DNA of 54,014 bases from Promethearchaeota archaeon (GCA_030668025.1 DAOUUT010000002.1:1-54014); one strand, 5' to 3'. Positions 9,787-18,822 are shown, counted from the stretch's first letter. The notes: generated by a model from the letters alone, not told the origin. Numbers and translations are program-made.

Positions 9787-11076
9787 ATGTTGAGAAAGAT
9801 GGAATCCGCTGCTACGGTACAGACTTTTAGAAGCTATATATTTTTTTGGTCAGGTCAATTATTTTCGTTGTTAGGGTCATCTATAGTTCAAATTGTAATA
9901 ATATATTGGATAACAATTGAAACCGAAAATTTAACGATAATATCAATAGCCGCTTTTTTCTCTTTTCTACCACAATTTATTCTTGGCCCTCTCGCGGGCG
10001 TATTTACTGACAGATGGAACAGAAAACTCTTAATTGGCCTCTCTGATTTTTTTCAAGCACTTACAACTTTTAGCTTAGTTTTATTATTTTTTTTTAATAT
10101 TCAGCAAGTATGGTTAATAATTCTGATTAATAGTATTAGAGGGGTATTTCAAGCATTTCATTGGCCAGTTATAAACGCAATAATTCCCTTAATGATACCA
10201 AAGAAACATTTAAGCAGAATGAATGGTATTAATTATTTTTTTACCGGATTAGTTAATACAATGGGCCCAATTATAGCTGTCAGTTTATTACTATTATTTC
10301 CAATTGATCAAATATTATGGGTTGACATTATTACTTTTTTGATTGCGATAACTCCACTATTATTAATAAAAATACCTCCTTTACCGAAGAAACCTATTAC
10401 TAAACATAAAAAATCGTATTTTAAAGAATTTAAAATGGGATTTAAAGCTATTAAAATTGTTCCAGGGCTTCTAATCTTACTCTTTGTAGCGACTATTTTG
10501 AATTTTTTAGGGAATCCCTTTAACACTTTAATGATATATTATATAAAAGTGACTCATGCCGGGACTGATAGCAATCTAGCTATTGTTCTAGCATCAATTC
10601 AAGCTGGGATGTTTGTTGGAGCTATGATCGTAGTGTCTAAAAAGGTTTGGAATAAAAAACCCGTAATTATCTTTGCTGGAATTTTAATAGGTGAGGTCGG
10701 ACACTTAATATTAGCCATGGCACCTCCACAAAATTTTCTTATGATTAGTATCGGTGGCTTTATGTTTGCGTTTATTGTTCCTTTTGTTAACACCATGTTT
10801 TTAACGATTCTACAAACCGTCATACCTCCAGATAAACAAGGACGAGTTATGTCTAATGTAATTACTATTGTAACTTTAGTTTCTCCAGTAGCGATGATAA
10901 TCTCCGGCCCGATAGCAGAAATAATTGGTATTACGACCCTTTTTACTATATGTGCTGCGCTAAATTTTATTTTTATAATATTTGTTTGGATTTTTTCAAA
11001 CATAAGAAATAACGATTACGATAAAGTGTATGAATATGAATTGGATGAAAATATTAATTACCAAAATAGTTTTTAA
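9787..11076 (+). CDS. MFS transporter (MFS_3 / drug- or siderophore-exporter-like)
   Basis: A 429-residue integral membrane protein with about 12 hydrophobic helices. It has the MFS motif A after helix 2 (GPLAGVFTDRWNRKLLIG), and a second motif-A-like loop in the C-terminal half (VIPPDKQGRVMSNV). The pattern FWSGQLFSLLGSSIVQIVIIYW at the N-terminus is typical of the MFS_3 group (enterobactin exporter EntS, macrolide efflux). The ligand cannot be predicted. It sits 55 nt after the SIS gene and 54 nt before the nucleotidyltransferase gene, all on the plus strand, so the three may form one transcript. Confidence 0.85.
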   Translation: MLRKMESAATVQTFRSYIFFWSGQLFSLLGSSIVQIVIIYWITIETENLTIISIAAFFSFLPQFILGPLAGVFTDRWNRKLLIGLSDFFQALTTFSLVLLFFFNIQQVWLIILINSIRGVFQAFHWPVINAIIPLMIPKKHLSRMNGINYFFTGLVNTMGPIIAVSLLLLFPIDQILWVDIITFLIAITPLLLIKIPPLPKKPITKHKKSYFKEFKMGFKAIKIVPGLLILLFVATILNFLGNPFNTLMIYYIKVTHAGTDSNLAIVLASIQAGMFVGAMIVVSKKVWNKKPVIIFAGILIGEVGHLILAMAPPQNFLMISIGGFMFAFIVPFVNTMFLTILQTVIPPDKQGRVMSNVITIVTLVSPVAMIISGPIAEIIGITTLFTICAALNFIFIIFVWIFSNIRNNDYDKVYEYELDENINYQNSF

Positions 11077-11130
11077 AAAATAGCTTTTTAATTATTTTAT
11101 ACATCCCATTAAAACTTTAATTAAAAAAAA

Positions 11131-12267
11131 ATGACGAAAGCAATAATTTTATCGGGCGGTTGGGGGACACGATTAAGACCATTAACATGTACTATACCCA
11201 AAACATTAATTCCAATCGTTAATAAACCCGTTATGGAGCGACAGATACTCTTATTAAAAGCCGCTGGCGTTAAAGAAGTAGTTTTAGCCGTAAGTGTGAT
11301 GGACGATATTGTTAAAAGCTATTTCAAGGATGGTAGAATGTTAGGAATAAAAATCCATTATACGGACGAAAAACATCCAATGGGAACTGCGGGAGCAATT
11401 AAATTAGCAGAATCTTACCTCGAAAACGATAATTTTTTCATGTTAAATGGAGATGTAATTTTGAATTATAGTTTTAGTGATATGCTTAAATTACACGAAA
11501 AGTGTAAAGGTATTGGAACAATAGCCAGTAAAACCGTAGACGATCCCTCAAGATATGGCGTATTGATAGTAGATAATGAAACGCACCAACTACTAAAATT
11601 TCTTGAAAAGGACGAATACACTCCTCCAAACGGCAAAGACGTTCCCATGCCTATTAACGCTGGTGTGTATATCCTAGAACCTGAAATATTTTCCTTAATC
11701 GAACCAAATAAAAAAGTTTCTATTGAAAGAGATGTATTTCCTAAAGTTGCCGATAAAAATATGCTCTATCATTACCCTATTAGTGGAATATGGAGCGATG
11801 TTGGTAAACCCTACGATTTAATACAAGGAAATATTCTATTAATGAATGACTTAATAAAAAATCAGAAAGGAAATGTAAGAAATTTAATAGAACCTTCTAC
11901 AGAAATCCACCCAAGCGTAAAAATTTATCCTCCTTGTACAATTGGTGAAAGCGTTGTAATTCGAGAGAATTGTAAAGTTGGTCCGAACGTAATAATTGGC
12001 GACAATGTATTTATTAACGACCATTCCGAACTTAAGGAATGTTTAATCTATAGCAAGACACATATCTCAAGTAATGTTCAAATCGAAAAAGCTATCATCG
12101 CTGATAATTGTAATATCCAAGAAAATGTAAACTTAAAAGGAAATAACGAAAATTTAATAATTTTAGCCTCACATGTACAAGTTATGAAAAATCTCGAATT
12201 AATTGCCCCTGAAACGCTCTCATTGACGGTATGTCATCACGAAGTAGTAAAAGAAAGTTTAAAGTAA
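11131..12267 (+). CDS. Sugar-phosphate nucleotidyltransferase with left-handed beta-helix tail
   Basis: A 378-residue enzyme of the GalU/RmlA/ManC superfamily. Residues 2-30 carry the NTP-binding signature (ILSGGWGTRLRPLTCTIPKT with the catalytic Lys in IPIVNKPVMERQ). MLNGDVILNYSFSDM is the metal-binding Asp motif, and NAGVYILEPEIF and GIWSDVGKP complete the domain. The last ~120 residues contain hexapeptide repeats (IYPPCTIGESVVIRENC) typical of mannose-1-phosphate guanylyltransferases and GDP-mannose pyrophosphorylase-like proteins. It would activate a sugar-1-phosphate for glycan synthesis. The nucleotide and sugar are not certain. Confidence 0.85.
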   Translation: MTKAIILSGGWGTRLRPLTCTIPKTLIPIVNKPVMERQILLLKAAGVKEVVLAVSVMDDIVKSYFKDGRMLGIKIHYTDEKHPMGTAGAIKLAESYLENDNFFMLNGDVILNYSFSDMLKLHEKCKGIGTIASKTVDDPSRYGVLIVDNETHQLLKFLEKDEYTPPNGKDVPMPINAGVYILEPEIFSLIEPNKKVSIERDVFPKVADKNMLYHYPISGIWSDVGKPYDLIQGNILLMNDLIKNQKGNVRNLIEPSTEIHPSVKIYPPCTIGESVVIRENCKVGPNVIIGDNVFINDHSELKECLIYSKTHISSNVQIEKAIIADNCNIQENVNLKGNNENLIILASHVQVMKNLELIAPETLSLTVCHHEVVKESLK

Positions 12268-12269
12268 AA

Positions 12270-13091
12270 ATGAGAGATCAATTAACACCTGAAAAAATTT
12301 ATTTCAAAGTACTTAATAGCGAAGTAGGAAGGAAGGACGCCTTAAAGCTATTCGAATCGTTAATAAATAAAAGTGATAACGAGGATATTAGATATTCAGG
12401 CTTAGAATATATCGGTAAATTATCGATTGAAGACGAGCTAACCTTTAACATAATTGAAAATTGCTTAATTTCTGATGAGTCTACTTTAGTTAGATTTGAA
12501 GCGGCTAAAGTATTGATCCAGAACTTTCCAGCACGGGATCATGAACCTTTATTATGGGCGATCCAAAATGAAGACTCTATATATTTCTTTAAAAAACTAT
12601 TAGATTTATTTGAAACAGGCGAGTATCCTCAATTTGAAGAAATTCGAGAAAAAGCGTTAAACAAGATTAGAGCTAATTATAACTTAAACTCAGCAGACTC
12701 AAAATTTGTTCTCGATATCGATTACTTAGATTATATGAAATTTAGGAGCGAATTAAAGAATTTTTTACAGAAGTTTGAGCTATCAGACGAAGCTAAACAA
12801 GTACTAATTAAAGAAAACACCGAGATAGGGTATAAAGGACTAGGTCGCGTTAGAGCTGCCAAAAAAGGCTTCATATTAAGTTTATCTCTTAAAGATCTTA
12901 AAGAAATTCCATCGTCGATTTGTAAGCTATCAAAATTAGAATCCTTGGAAATCTCTTATTGTAAACTAGAAAAATATCCCGATCCTTGCCCAAATCTTTT
13001 GTCACTTAAGAAATTAGTTTTCAGCAATAATCAGTTAGACAAGTTACCTAGCTGGGTTGTAGAGTTTGCAAGCAAAAATAAACTCTTATAG
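12270..13091 (+). CDS. HEAT-like plus leucine-rich-repeat protein
   Basis: About 273 residues from the ATG at 12270, which lies 2 nt after the stop of the nucleotidyltransferase gene. An upstream in-frame start at 12231 would overlap that gene. The first ~110 residues form helical HEAT-like repeats (RYSGLEYIGKLSIEDELTFNI, VRFEAAKVLIQNF). The C-terminal 70 residues carry two to three leucine-rich repeats (LSLSLKDLKEIPSSICKL, LESLEISYCKLEKYP, LKKLVFSNNQLDKLPSWV). Both are protein-binding solenoids. It is translationally coupled in appearance to the enzyme before it, so it may scaffold that pathway (inference). Confidence 0.7.
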   Translation: MRDQLTPEKIYFKVLNSEVGRKDALKLFESLINKSDNEDIRYSGLEYIGKLSIEDELTFNIIENCLISDESTLVRFEAAKVLIQNFPARDHEPLLWAIQNEDSIYFFKKLLDLFETGEYPQFEEIREKALNKIRANYNLNSADSKFVLDIDYLDYMKFRSELKNFLQKFELSDEAKQVLIKENTEIGYKGLGRVRAAKKGFILSLSLKDLKEIPSSICKLSKLESLEISYCKLEKYPDPCPNLLSLKKLVFSNNQLDKLPSWVVEFASKNKLL

Positions 13092-13101
13092 GGTGTGTAA
13101 A

Positions 13102-13389
13102 ATGGAAGATTTGAAGGAAAAAGGTTTAAAAATATATAACGCAATGTTTCAAGAAGAAAAAAATGTTGAAATTGACGAGATCGAATACCCCATTAAGAAA
13201 TTTTCAAGCGGAATTAAATATGTTGATTTATTTGGGTATCGTTATATAGAACAAAATTACAGAAAAAAATCAGAATGGGGGAAAAAAGCTCGAGAGGGCC
13301 ATAAAATTATGTGGATAATTAAAGGAAGGAGATACATCTCCCAAATAATAGATGGAGAATATACTGAATTAAAGAAAAGATCAGAATAA
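13102..13389 (+). CDS. Small hypothetical protein
   Basis: A 95-residue protein from the ATG at 13102, 10 nt after the stop of the HEAT/LRR gene; a start at 13066 would overlap it. It is basic with aromatic residues (YVDLFGYRYIEQNYRKKSEWGKKAREGHKIMWIIKGRRY), and probably folds as a small alpha/beta unit. No known motif is seen. Same-strand tight spacing indicates it is the last gene of the nucleotidyltransferase transcript. Confidence 0.55.
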   Translation: MEDLKEKGLKIYNAMFQEEKNVEIDEIEYPIKKFSSGIKYVDLFGYRYIEQNYRKKSEWGKKAREGHKIMWIIKGRRYISQIIDGEYTELKKRSE

Positions 13390-13745
13390 CATTATTTCGT
13401 TTTTGAAAATACTTTTTAATTTACATATTAATTCATACAATTTCAAAAGCAATTCATTTAATCGCTTTTAGGGATTTGAATTCTTCAAAATTGCGTCCAA
13501 TATAGCCCATTCGGCTTAATTATAGAAACAAAAGAAGAATAGATGAAGACCTGAAGATGTAAAACGTTTTAGAAATGGGAAAGCCCTCCCATTTAATGTT
13601 TTAAACTGTTACAGAATCACATAATTTAGTATTACTCAGAATTCTGAACCCACAAAGACTGGACTCCAGATTATTTTTAATTGTTTATTGCTATTTTGTA
13701 ATTGTAAGAAAATAAAAATAACTTAAAATGGAGAATTGAAACATA
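13390..13745. other. Intergenic region with a GC-richer hairpin
   Basis: A 356-nt region between two plus-strand small genes. It holds a clear inverted repeat AAATGGG / CCCATTT (13573-13594, 8-nt loop) inside a locally GC-richer stretch, preceded by GATGAAGACCTGAAGATG. The surroundings have many stop codons in all frames, so coding is unlikely. It may hide a structured RNA, but I cannot assign a family. Confidence 0.45.
13573..13594 (+). repeat. Inverted repeat (7-bp stem, 8-nt loop)
   Basis: AAATGGG pairs perfectly with CCCATTT across the loop AAAGCCCT. An alternative pairing of the inner GGG with the loop CCC is possible. It is not followed by a long T-run, so it is not a typical terminator. 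It could be part of a small RNA. Confidence 0.5.
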
Positions 13746-13934
13746 ATGAATGAATTAGTAGAAATTAATGTTGAATATTATGAATTTTTGAGTGTCATTC
13801 ACGAAATATCGAGAAAATCGCAATCTATACAGAAAGATTTAATAAGAAAAGTCTATCAGAATTATGATTTAAGTCTATATCGAAAAAAATTAGAGAAAGA
13901 AATAGCAGAACTCGATAAATTAATAATTAAGTAG
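13746..13934 (+). CDS. Small coiled-coil-like protein
   Basis: A 62-residue, highly charged and helical protein (IHEISRKSQSIQKDLIRKVYQNYDLSLYRKKLEKEIAELDKLIIK). It has ATG start, is preceded by AATGGAGAATTG, and runs almost into the convergent membrane-protein gene. The heptad-like Leu/Ile spacing suggests a coiled coil. No family is recognised and the gene could be spurious. Confidence 0.4.
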   Translation: MNELVEINVEYYEFLSVIHEISRKSQSIQKDLIRKVYQNYDLSLYRKKLEKEIAELDKLIIK

Positions 13935-13939
13935 AATAC

Positions 13940-14494
13940 CTACTTATCTTTTAAATCCTTTTTTTTTAATTTAATAGCAATAAAATAGAAAACTATTGGT
14001 GCTACTAACCAGATCAATTGAGGTAATAACGTTATATTATGTCCATTGAAAATAAATAATGTAGGATTCCACCAATAAGAAATAAATTCCCAAGCATTAC
14101 TAAATGTGCTAATAAGCTCTACAGCTAACTCTGATAATTGACCCCAAATTAAAAGTATAGCCAGTTCACTAATTTTAAATTTCTCAAAATGAGGTTCTTT
14201 ATTTAACCAGTGTATTAACCACACACCCACAAGAAATAAACCACCGTCCCATAAGCTATGGGTTATAACAATTACTGAAAAATGTACAGGTAATGGCGTT
14301 ATAAATCTGGCAGGTGGATAAATTCCTATTTCATTAGCCACCGACATTGGGAGTTCCCATAATAATCCAAGACCCACCCCTATCCAATACAAAACCCAAC
14401 TGAACTTCTCAATTCGCTTAGTTTTATAGAGAAAGCTTACAATTAAAAGAATAGATATTGCGATTGTAAAATCTACCCAATAAAAAAGATCCAA
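13940..14494 (-). CDS. Multi-TM membrane protein with WWNP motif
   Basis: A 184-residue integral membrane protein with about five hydrophobic helices (near 5-24, 34-50, 68-100, 112-132 and 152-176). The segment FISYWWNPTLFIFNG before the last helix contains aromatic and polar residues in the membrane interface. A similarly placed WWNWYNPVLIFLIGY occurs in the membrane protein at 36796-37458, so the two may be distant relatives. The function is unknown. Confidence 0.6.
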   Translation of the reverse strand: MDLFYWVDFTIAISILLIVSFLYKTKRIEKFSWVLYWIGVGLGLLWELPMSVANEIGIYPPARFITPLPVHFSVIVITHSLWDGGLFLVGVWLIHWLNKEPHFEKFKISELAILLIWGQLSELAVELISTFSNAWEFISYWWNPTLFIFNGHNITLLPQLIWLVAPIVFYFIAIKLKKKDLKDK

Positions 14495-14580
14495 ATTATT
14501 CCCCTAATGCCATAAAAATTGTTTTTTCTAAATATTGTTTGTAATAAGAAGTATTAAACTTTTAAAAATTGATATTTTTT

Positions 14581-15180
14581 TTATATTTTGTTTAATTTTT
14601 CTGCAATTAATTCCAAATAAGACTTTCTAATTGATTCTTCCTTCTTAATTTCAAATTTCTCTAAAAATTGAAAAAGATTCTTTCTACTTTTCTCTATATC
14701 TTCATACGATTCGATCATTATTTCCACTTCTACGAAATGTTGCTTTAAAATAGGTAAGAAATCGATTAAAGCTTCGATTCTCACATCTTTAAATAAAAAT
14801 TCATATAATTCTCTTTCTTTAACGACGGTGAATACTTCTCGAAATCCTAATAGTTTGAGAAGATTTTTCATATCTTCAATTTTATTTATTTTTACTTCGA
14901 TCTCTTCTCTTGTTTTGGTTGCCTTATCAATTTTTTTCCCTTTATAGGTTATAAAATAATTAATTTTCTGAGTTTTTTCAGGATTATCCTTATTAAATTC
15001 AATGGATTTTCTTAATCTTAGTGCTTCGTCAGTTTGTTTAAAATCCCTTAGACCCTTTGGCATGTTAAAATATGTGTCTTCATGATGCAAAGAAATTTTG
15101 TAAACCCCTTTGTTCTCTTCAAATCTTTTCCTCACTTGATTAGGATCAGTAATTTTAACTTTAATTTCGACTTCAATCAT
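14581..15180 (-). CDS. CYTH-domain triphosphatase (CyaB / thiamine-triphosphatase type)
   Basis: About 199 residues from the ATG at 15180; an upstream in-frame start at 15249 would add an unrelated 23-residue segment. The N-terminal MIEVEIKVKI is the CYTH E-x-E-x-K motif that binds metal and triphosphate. It is followed by HHEDTYFNMP, ALRLRKS, YFITYKGKKID, KTREEIEVKI and HFVEVEIMIE, the alternating charged strands of the triphosphate tunnel. The bacterial CyaB class IV cyclase shares this fold, but most archaeal members are likely inorganic or organic triphosphatases (inference). The gene is divergent from the m5C methyltransferase gene. Confidence 0.82.
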   Translation of the reverse strand: MIEVEIKVKITDPNQVRKRFEENKGVYKISLHHEDTYFNMPKGLRDFKQTDEALRLRKSIEFNKDNPEKTQKINYFITYKGKKIDKATKTREEIEVKINKIEDMKNLLKLLGFREVFTVVKERELYEFLFKDVRIEALIDFLPILKQHFVEVEIMIESYEDIEKSRKNLFQFLEKFEIKKEESIRKSYLELIAEKLNKI

Positions 15181-15325
15181 AGTGCTACTCTTTTCTATAT
15201 TAATAACAAATATAATAAATAAATTTTTATTAAGTAATAATAGTTTCACTTAGAGTTGATATTCAATTTCCCAGAACGTTAAAACTGCCCATAAACTAGC
15301 GGAAAAATTTGGATATCTCCCCTAT

Positions 15326-16228
15326 ATGATTGAAAGATATTTTCGATTCTTAGGATTAGATGAGACATTAAAATTATTAGAGGCAAATGAGCTCCCATTA
15401 ATGCCTTCAATACGCGTTAATAATCTTAAAATATCTGTATTAGAATTAAAAAAGCGACTAGAAAAGAAAGGAAACGAGTTAAAACCAATTGAATGGGTTC
15501 CTTATGGATTTAATGTAGTTAAAGAAAGTTATAATTTAGGCTCTTCTCATGAGTTTCTACAAGGTTATTATTATTTACAAAATATCGCTTCAATGCTTTC
15601 AGCTATTATTCTCGATCCTAAGCCAAATGAAATTGTAATTGATATGTGTGCAGCTCCAGGAAGTAAATCAACACACTTAGCTCAACTAATGGAAAATGAG
15701 GGAACGCTTATTTTAATAGAAAAGAATTTAAATCGAATTCCCGCTTTAGAAGTCAACCTAAGGAGAATGGGAATTACTAATTCAATTGTACTTAATATGG
15801 ATGCTATTAATTTATCAAATATAAATGTTAAAGGAGATAAAATTCTATTAGATGCTCCATGTACCGGGGAAGGATTAATAAGACAAGATCCAAGTAGGAA
15901 AAAAAGTAAAAGAATGAAAGATATTGAAAAAATGGCTTCAATTCAAAAGAAGCTATTAACCACCGGGTTAAAATCATTAAATTCAGGAGGGGTGCTTTTA
16001 TATTGTACTTGTTCTATTGCCCCTGAAGAAAATGAGATAGTTGTTGATGAAGTATTGAACAAATCTAATAAATTTAAAATTATTGAAATTTCTAAAAATT
16101 ATGGCGTGAAAGGATTAACTAACGTTTTTGGAGTCAATTTATTAGAAGATTTAATGTTTTCACAACGCTTGTATCCTCATCTTCATAATACTATTGGCTT
16201 TTATTTTTGTCTTATAAAAAAAGATTAA
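15326..16228 (+). CDS. NOL1/NOP2/Sun-family RNA m5C methyltransferase
   Basis: A 300-residue open frame from the first ATG. It methylates cytosine C5 in tRNA or rRNA using SAM. Motif I is DMCAAPGSK (106-114). DAPCTGEGLIRQDP (176-189) holds the release cysteine 179. LLYCTCSIAPEENE (224-237) holds the nucleophile Cys229. The family normally has 10-20 more residues before MIERY. The in-frame sequence upstream (HKLAEKFGYLPY) fits the family, yet no ATG, GTG or TTG occurs between the upstream stop at 15257 and 15326. Translation may start at a rare codon such as ATT at 15266. The archaeal tRNA substrate is not resolvable. Confidence 0.88.
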   Translation: MIERYFRFLGLDETLKLLEANELPLMPSIRVNNLKISVLELKKRLEKKGNELKPIEWVPYGFNVVKESYNLGSSHEFLQGYYYLQNIASMLSAIILDPKPNEIVIDMCAAPGSKSTHLAQLMENEGTLILIEKNLNRIPALEVNLRRMGITNSIVLNMDAINLSNINVKGDKILLDAPCTGEGLIRQDPSRKKSKRMKDIEKMASIQKKLLTTGLKSLNSGGVLLYCTCSIAPEENEIVVDEVLNKSNKFKIIEISKNYGVKGLTNVFGVNLLEDLMFSQRLYPHLHNTIGFYFCLIKKD

Positions 16229-16320
16229 TAAATTTGTGAATTTTGGTCTATATGGATTTATAAGATAAAATAAATTACATGTAAATTGTAAATTGCATTT
16301 TTAGTGGAATCCTCCTTGTT

Positions 16321-17385
16321 ATGTTGAATCTTATAAATACTCACCTTAAGGCAAATTTTAATGCTCTTGAAAAAATTAACATGTTAGTTCTACAAAATAA
16401 TAGGAGGTTTGATACAATCAATAAAAGAAGCTATCAATTTATTAGGCTTTCAAAAAAGTTAAGAACTATTTCCATTTTATTTGTTTTCAAAGATCCTTTA
16501 TATCTATATTTATTAAGAAGCAATCTTTATAGAATTCTTAACACAAGTATAAAAGTTACCAACTTTAGGAAATCATTAAAATATGAAATTCTGAAAGCCC
16601 CTGAATTTCAAGAATATTGTGTAGACTTCATTCTTATAACACAATTGGTTATCTCTATTATGGAAACTAAGATTTTATCTAAGTCTATGGGATTAGAGCA
16701 TCCTAATGTGAAGAGAGTTATAGAGATAGCTGAGGAGATTATGAGTAAAAATCACGTCTTAAATTTAGAAACTCTCTACAATGTGGCAAAAAAAAGCTTG
16801 AATTTACCGCGAAACGGACTCTTATTTATAATACAATTTTTAATCAATAAAAAAATTTTAATTGAAGGTTCAAAGTTTTCAAGGGAAACAGTTCTTTCAA
16901 ATCCTATTAGAAGAGGGATCCATAATTACATTAGAGCGAACCCCGGCGTTCACTTTTCTATTTTAAGAAAGAAGGCGTTATCTGATGAATCGGGAAGTTC
17001 AGGGCAATTAGTATGGCAGTTAGAGATGTTATTAAAATTTAATTATATCAATAGAATTAAAGTAGGAAATTACACAGTGTTTCTTCCTATTGAGATGGAA
17101 GTTGAGCTAGGAATAATTTATTTTTTATTAAGAGATAAAATAAATAGGAAAATTGTAGACTTATTAACAACACAGTATTCAATTAAAAATTCTGAGATTT
17201 TTAAAATTATAGATGAAAAACGAGAAAAAGTCAATTATCGACTAAAAAATTTGATAAATTACGATTTAATTTGCTTTAAGGAAGATCCAAGTAAGGAAGT
17301 CTATTTAAATCCAGATAAACAAGAGGATGTTATTAGTATATTAAATCAAATCAAAAAAAGTTTATATAAAATTAATTTGAATTAA
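16321..17385 (+). CDS. Putative winged-helix transcription regulator
   Basis: A 354-residue protein without membrane segments. Residues ~200-265 look like an archaeal winged helix: NPIRRGIHNYIRANPGVHFSILRKKA followed by GQLVWQLEMLLKFNYINRI and a short wing. A second helical DNA-binding-like repeat follows (INRKIVDLLTTQYSIKNSEIFKII, VNYRLKNLINYDLI). The N-terminal 150 residues are helical and not recognised. The gene is 20 nt upstream of a membrane protein with a longin-like tail and on the same strand, so the pair may be a sensor and its regulator (inference). Confidence 0.6.
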   Translation: MLNLINTHLKANFNALEKINMLVLQNNRRFDTINKRSYQFIRLSKKLRTISILFVFKDPLYLYLLRSNLYRILNTSIKVTNFRKSLKYEILKAPEFQEYCVDFILITQLVISIMETKILSKSMGLEHPNVKRVIEIAEEIMSKNHVLNLETLYNVAKKSLNLPRNGLLFIIQFLINKKILIEGSKFSRETVLSNPIRRGIHNYIRANPGVHFSILRKKALSDESGSSGQLVWQLEMLLKFNYINRIKVGNYTVFLPIEMEVELGIIYFLLRDKINRKIVDLLTTQYSIKNSEIFKIIDEKREKVNYRLKNLINYDLICFKEDPSKEVYLNPDKQEDVISILNQIKKSLYKINLN

Positions 17386-17405
17386 ACATTAGTGTGAAAG
17401 GGAAA

Positions 17406-18722
17406 ATGGCATTAAATTGGACACCTGACGTAATCGTTGAAATTTTCACAAGCGCTTTAACCCTACTAGCTATGCTATTAATGTACATTACACCGAGAAC
17501 TAAGAAGATAAGATCTTTATCTTATATTAGATTAGGGCTCTTTTTTATGGGCATGCTCTTTACATTAGACTTGTTGGCAAATCTTTTTTTGATAACATTG
17601 CTTTCTCGGATTTCTGGTCTTATGCTATTTCCTAGTGCAGTGTTTTTTGCGATTGGGATTAATTATACGATTAAAGAAACATTTAATTCACCTTTCTTAA
17701 TTTTAGTAGTTGGTTTAGGTGTTTTATATTGTTACCTTGCGTTTCAACCTGGAGCTGTCGGATTTGAATTAGTGGGAGGGCATCTAAATTTGAATTGGAT
17801 TGGATTGTATGAATTAATAGGTTCAATTTTTATATTCTTTGTTGGTAGTGCATCGTTTTATTGGGGAATAAAAACTTGGTTGAATGCTCCATTTTTAATA
17901 AAAAGAGAAGCTCTTATGTTTTTTATAGGTACTGTACTAAATGGACCATTAACGCTAGTTATTTATCTTTTTTATTATTGGAATCCGATTTTTATTCTAT
18001 TTGCTTACGTTACTACAAGTTTAGGACTCTTAATTATTTGTTTAGGAATAATAAAAGAGCCTAAACTCCTTTATATTTTACCATTTACTGTTAATAGGCT
18101 TGTTGTAAGAGATCGAGAAGGAAATCCATTATTCGATCACGATTGGTCTCTTTCTAGCTTAAGTGAATCAATTTTTTCAGGATTTCTAAATACAGTACAA
18201 CTTATGAGCGAAGAAGTTATAAATAAGGGGGGGTTATTAGACATTAATTTAGAAGAAGGCATTTTTACTTTATATGAATCTGAATTAATCTCAGTTGGTT
18301 TAGTCGCATCTAAATACTCTAAATTATTACGAGAGTGTGTTGTACAATTTACGCGAGATTTTGAGCAAAAATTTGAACGAGAGTTGAAAAAACAAGTTAA
18401 GGATATAGCCCAATACGAAGGAGCTTTTGAATTGATTGAAAAATATTTTTCTAATTTTCCTTATAAAATTATTAAAAGTAAAAAACAACCCTTATTATTA
18501 GCTGGAAAATTTGCGAAAATACCATTAGAGATAGAGAATAAACTGAACAGTATTTTTTCGGACGAAAAAGAGTATGAAACGATAAAAACTGAACTACTAA
18601 AATCACCTCTTGGACTATCTTCGGAGTTTTTTACTCTTTATAATGATTTAATGGATGAAACTACACGAATTTCTGAAGAGAAAATCCGATATATAATTGA
18701 TGATACGGATTTGGATAAATAG
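17406..18722 (+). CDS. Seven-TM-like membrane protein with longin-like cytosolic domain
   Basis: About 438 residues from the ATG at 17406; a GTG at 17394 is in frame. The first ~220 residues contain about seven hydrophobic helices (for example IFTSALTLLAMLLMYI and ALMFFIGTVLNGPLTLVIYLF). From about residue 230 the protein is soluble: NRLVVRDREGNPLFDHDW, then a helix SESIFSGFLNTVQLMSEEVI, three strands and FTRDFEQKFERELKK. This strand-helix-strand order, with the phrase SGFLNTV, resembles the longin/roadblock-like domains common in Asgard archaea. The tail (~130 residues) is helical. It is likely a membrane-anchored signalling or trafficking platform; the exact function is unknown. Confidence 0.6.
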   Translation: MALNWTPDVIVEIFTSALTLLAMLLMYITPRTKKIRSLSYIRLGLFFMGMLFTLDLLANLFLITLLSRISGLMLFPSAVFFAIGINYTIKETFNSPFLILVVGLGVLYCYLAFQPGAVGFELVGGHLNLNWIGLYELIGSIFIFFVGSASFYWGIKTWLNAPFLIKREALMFFIGTVLNGPLTLVIYLFYYWNPIFILFAYVTTSLGLLIICLGIIKEPKLLYILPFTVNRLVVRDREGNPLFDHDWSLSSLSESIFSGFLNTVQLMSEEVINKGGLLDINLEEGIFTLYESELISVGLVASKYSKLLRECVVQFTRDFEQKFERELKKQVKDIAQYEGAFELIEKYFSNFPYKIIKSKKQPLLLAGKFAKIPLEIENKLNSIFSDEKEYETIKTELLKSPLGLSSEFFTLYNDLMDETTRISEEKIRYIIDDTDLDK

Positions 18723-18795
18723 ATTTACCCCGTTTCATCTCTTTTAATCAATTTTTCTATTTTAAGTTTTTGTGAATAATTAAACTCTTTGATAA

Positions 18796-18822
18796 AAATT
18801 TGGTCCTAATAGATTTATATAT
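18796..18822 (+). promoter_or_regulatory. Promoter-like box, copy 1
   Basis: The 27-nt box begins AAATTTGGTCCTAATA and continues GATTTATATAT, the second part being a TATA-like element. An almost identical box lies at 21387-21413, on the other side of the surface-protein gene. It would start a transcript about 150 nt before the gene's ATG at 18994, leaving a long leader. Confidence 0.55.

Noticed and set aside
10599..11003. Minus-strand open frame of 134 codons
   Set aside because: Antisense of the MFS transporter; hydrophobicity reflects the complement of membrane codons.
13540..13560. Possible C/D-box RNA (GATGAAGACCTGAAGATG)
   Set aside because: The C-like and D-like boxes are too close together for a guide RNA and there is no matching terminal stem.
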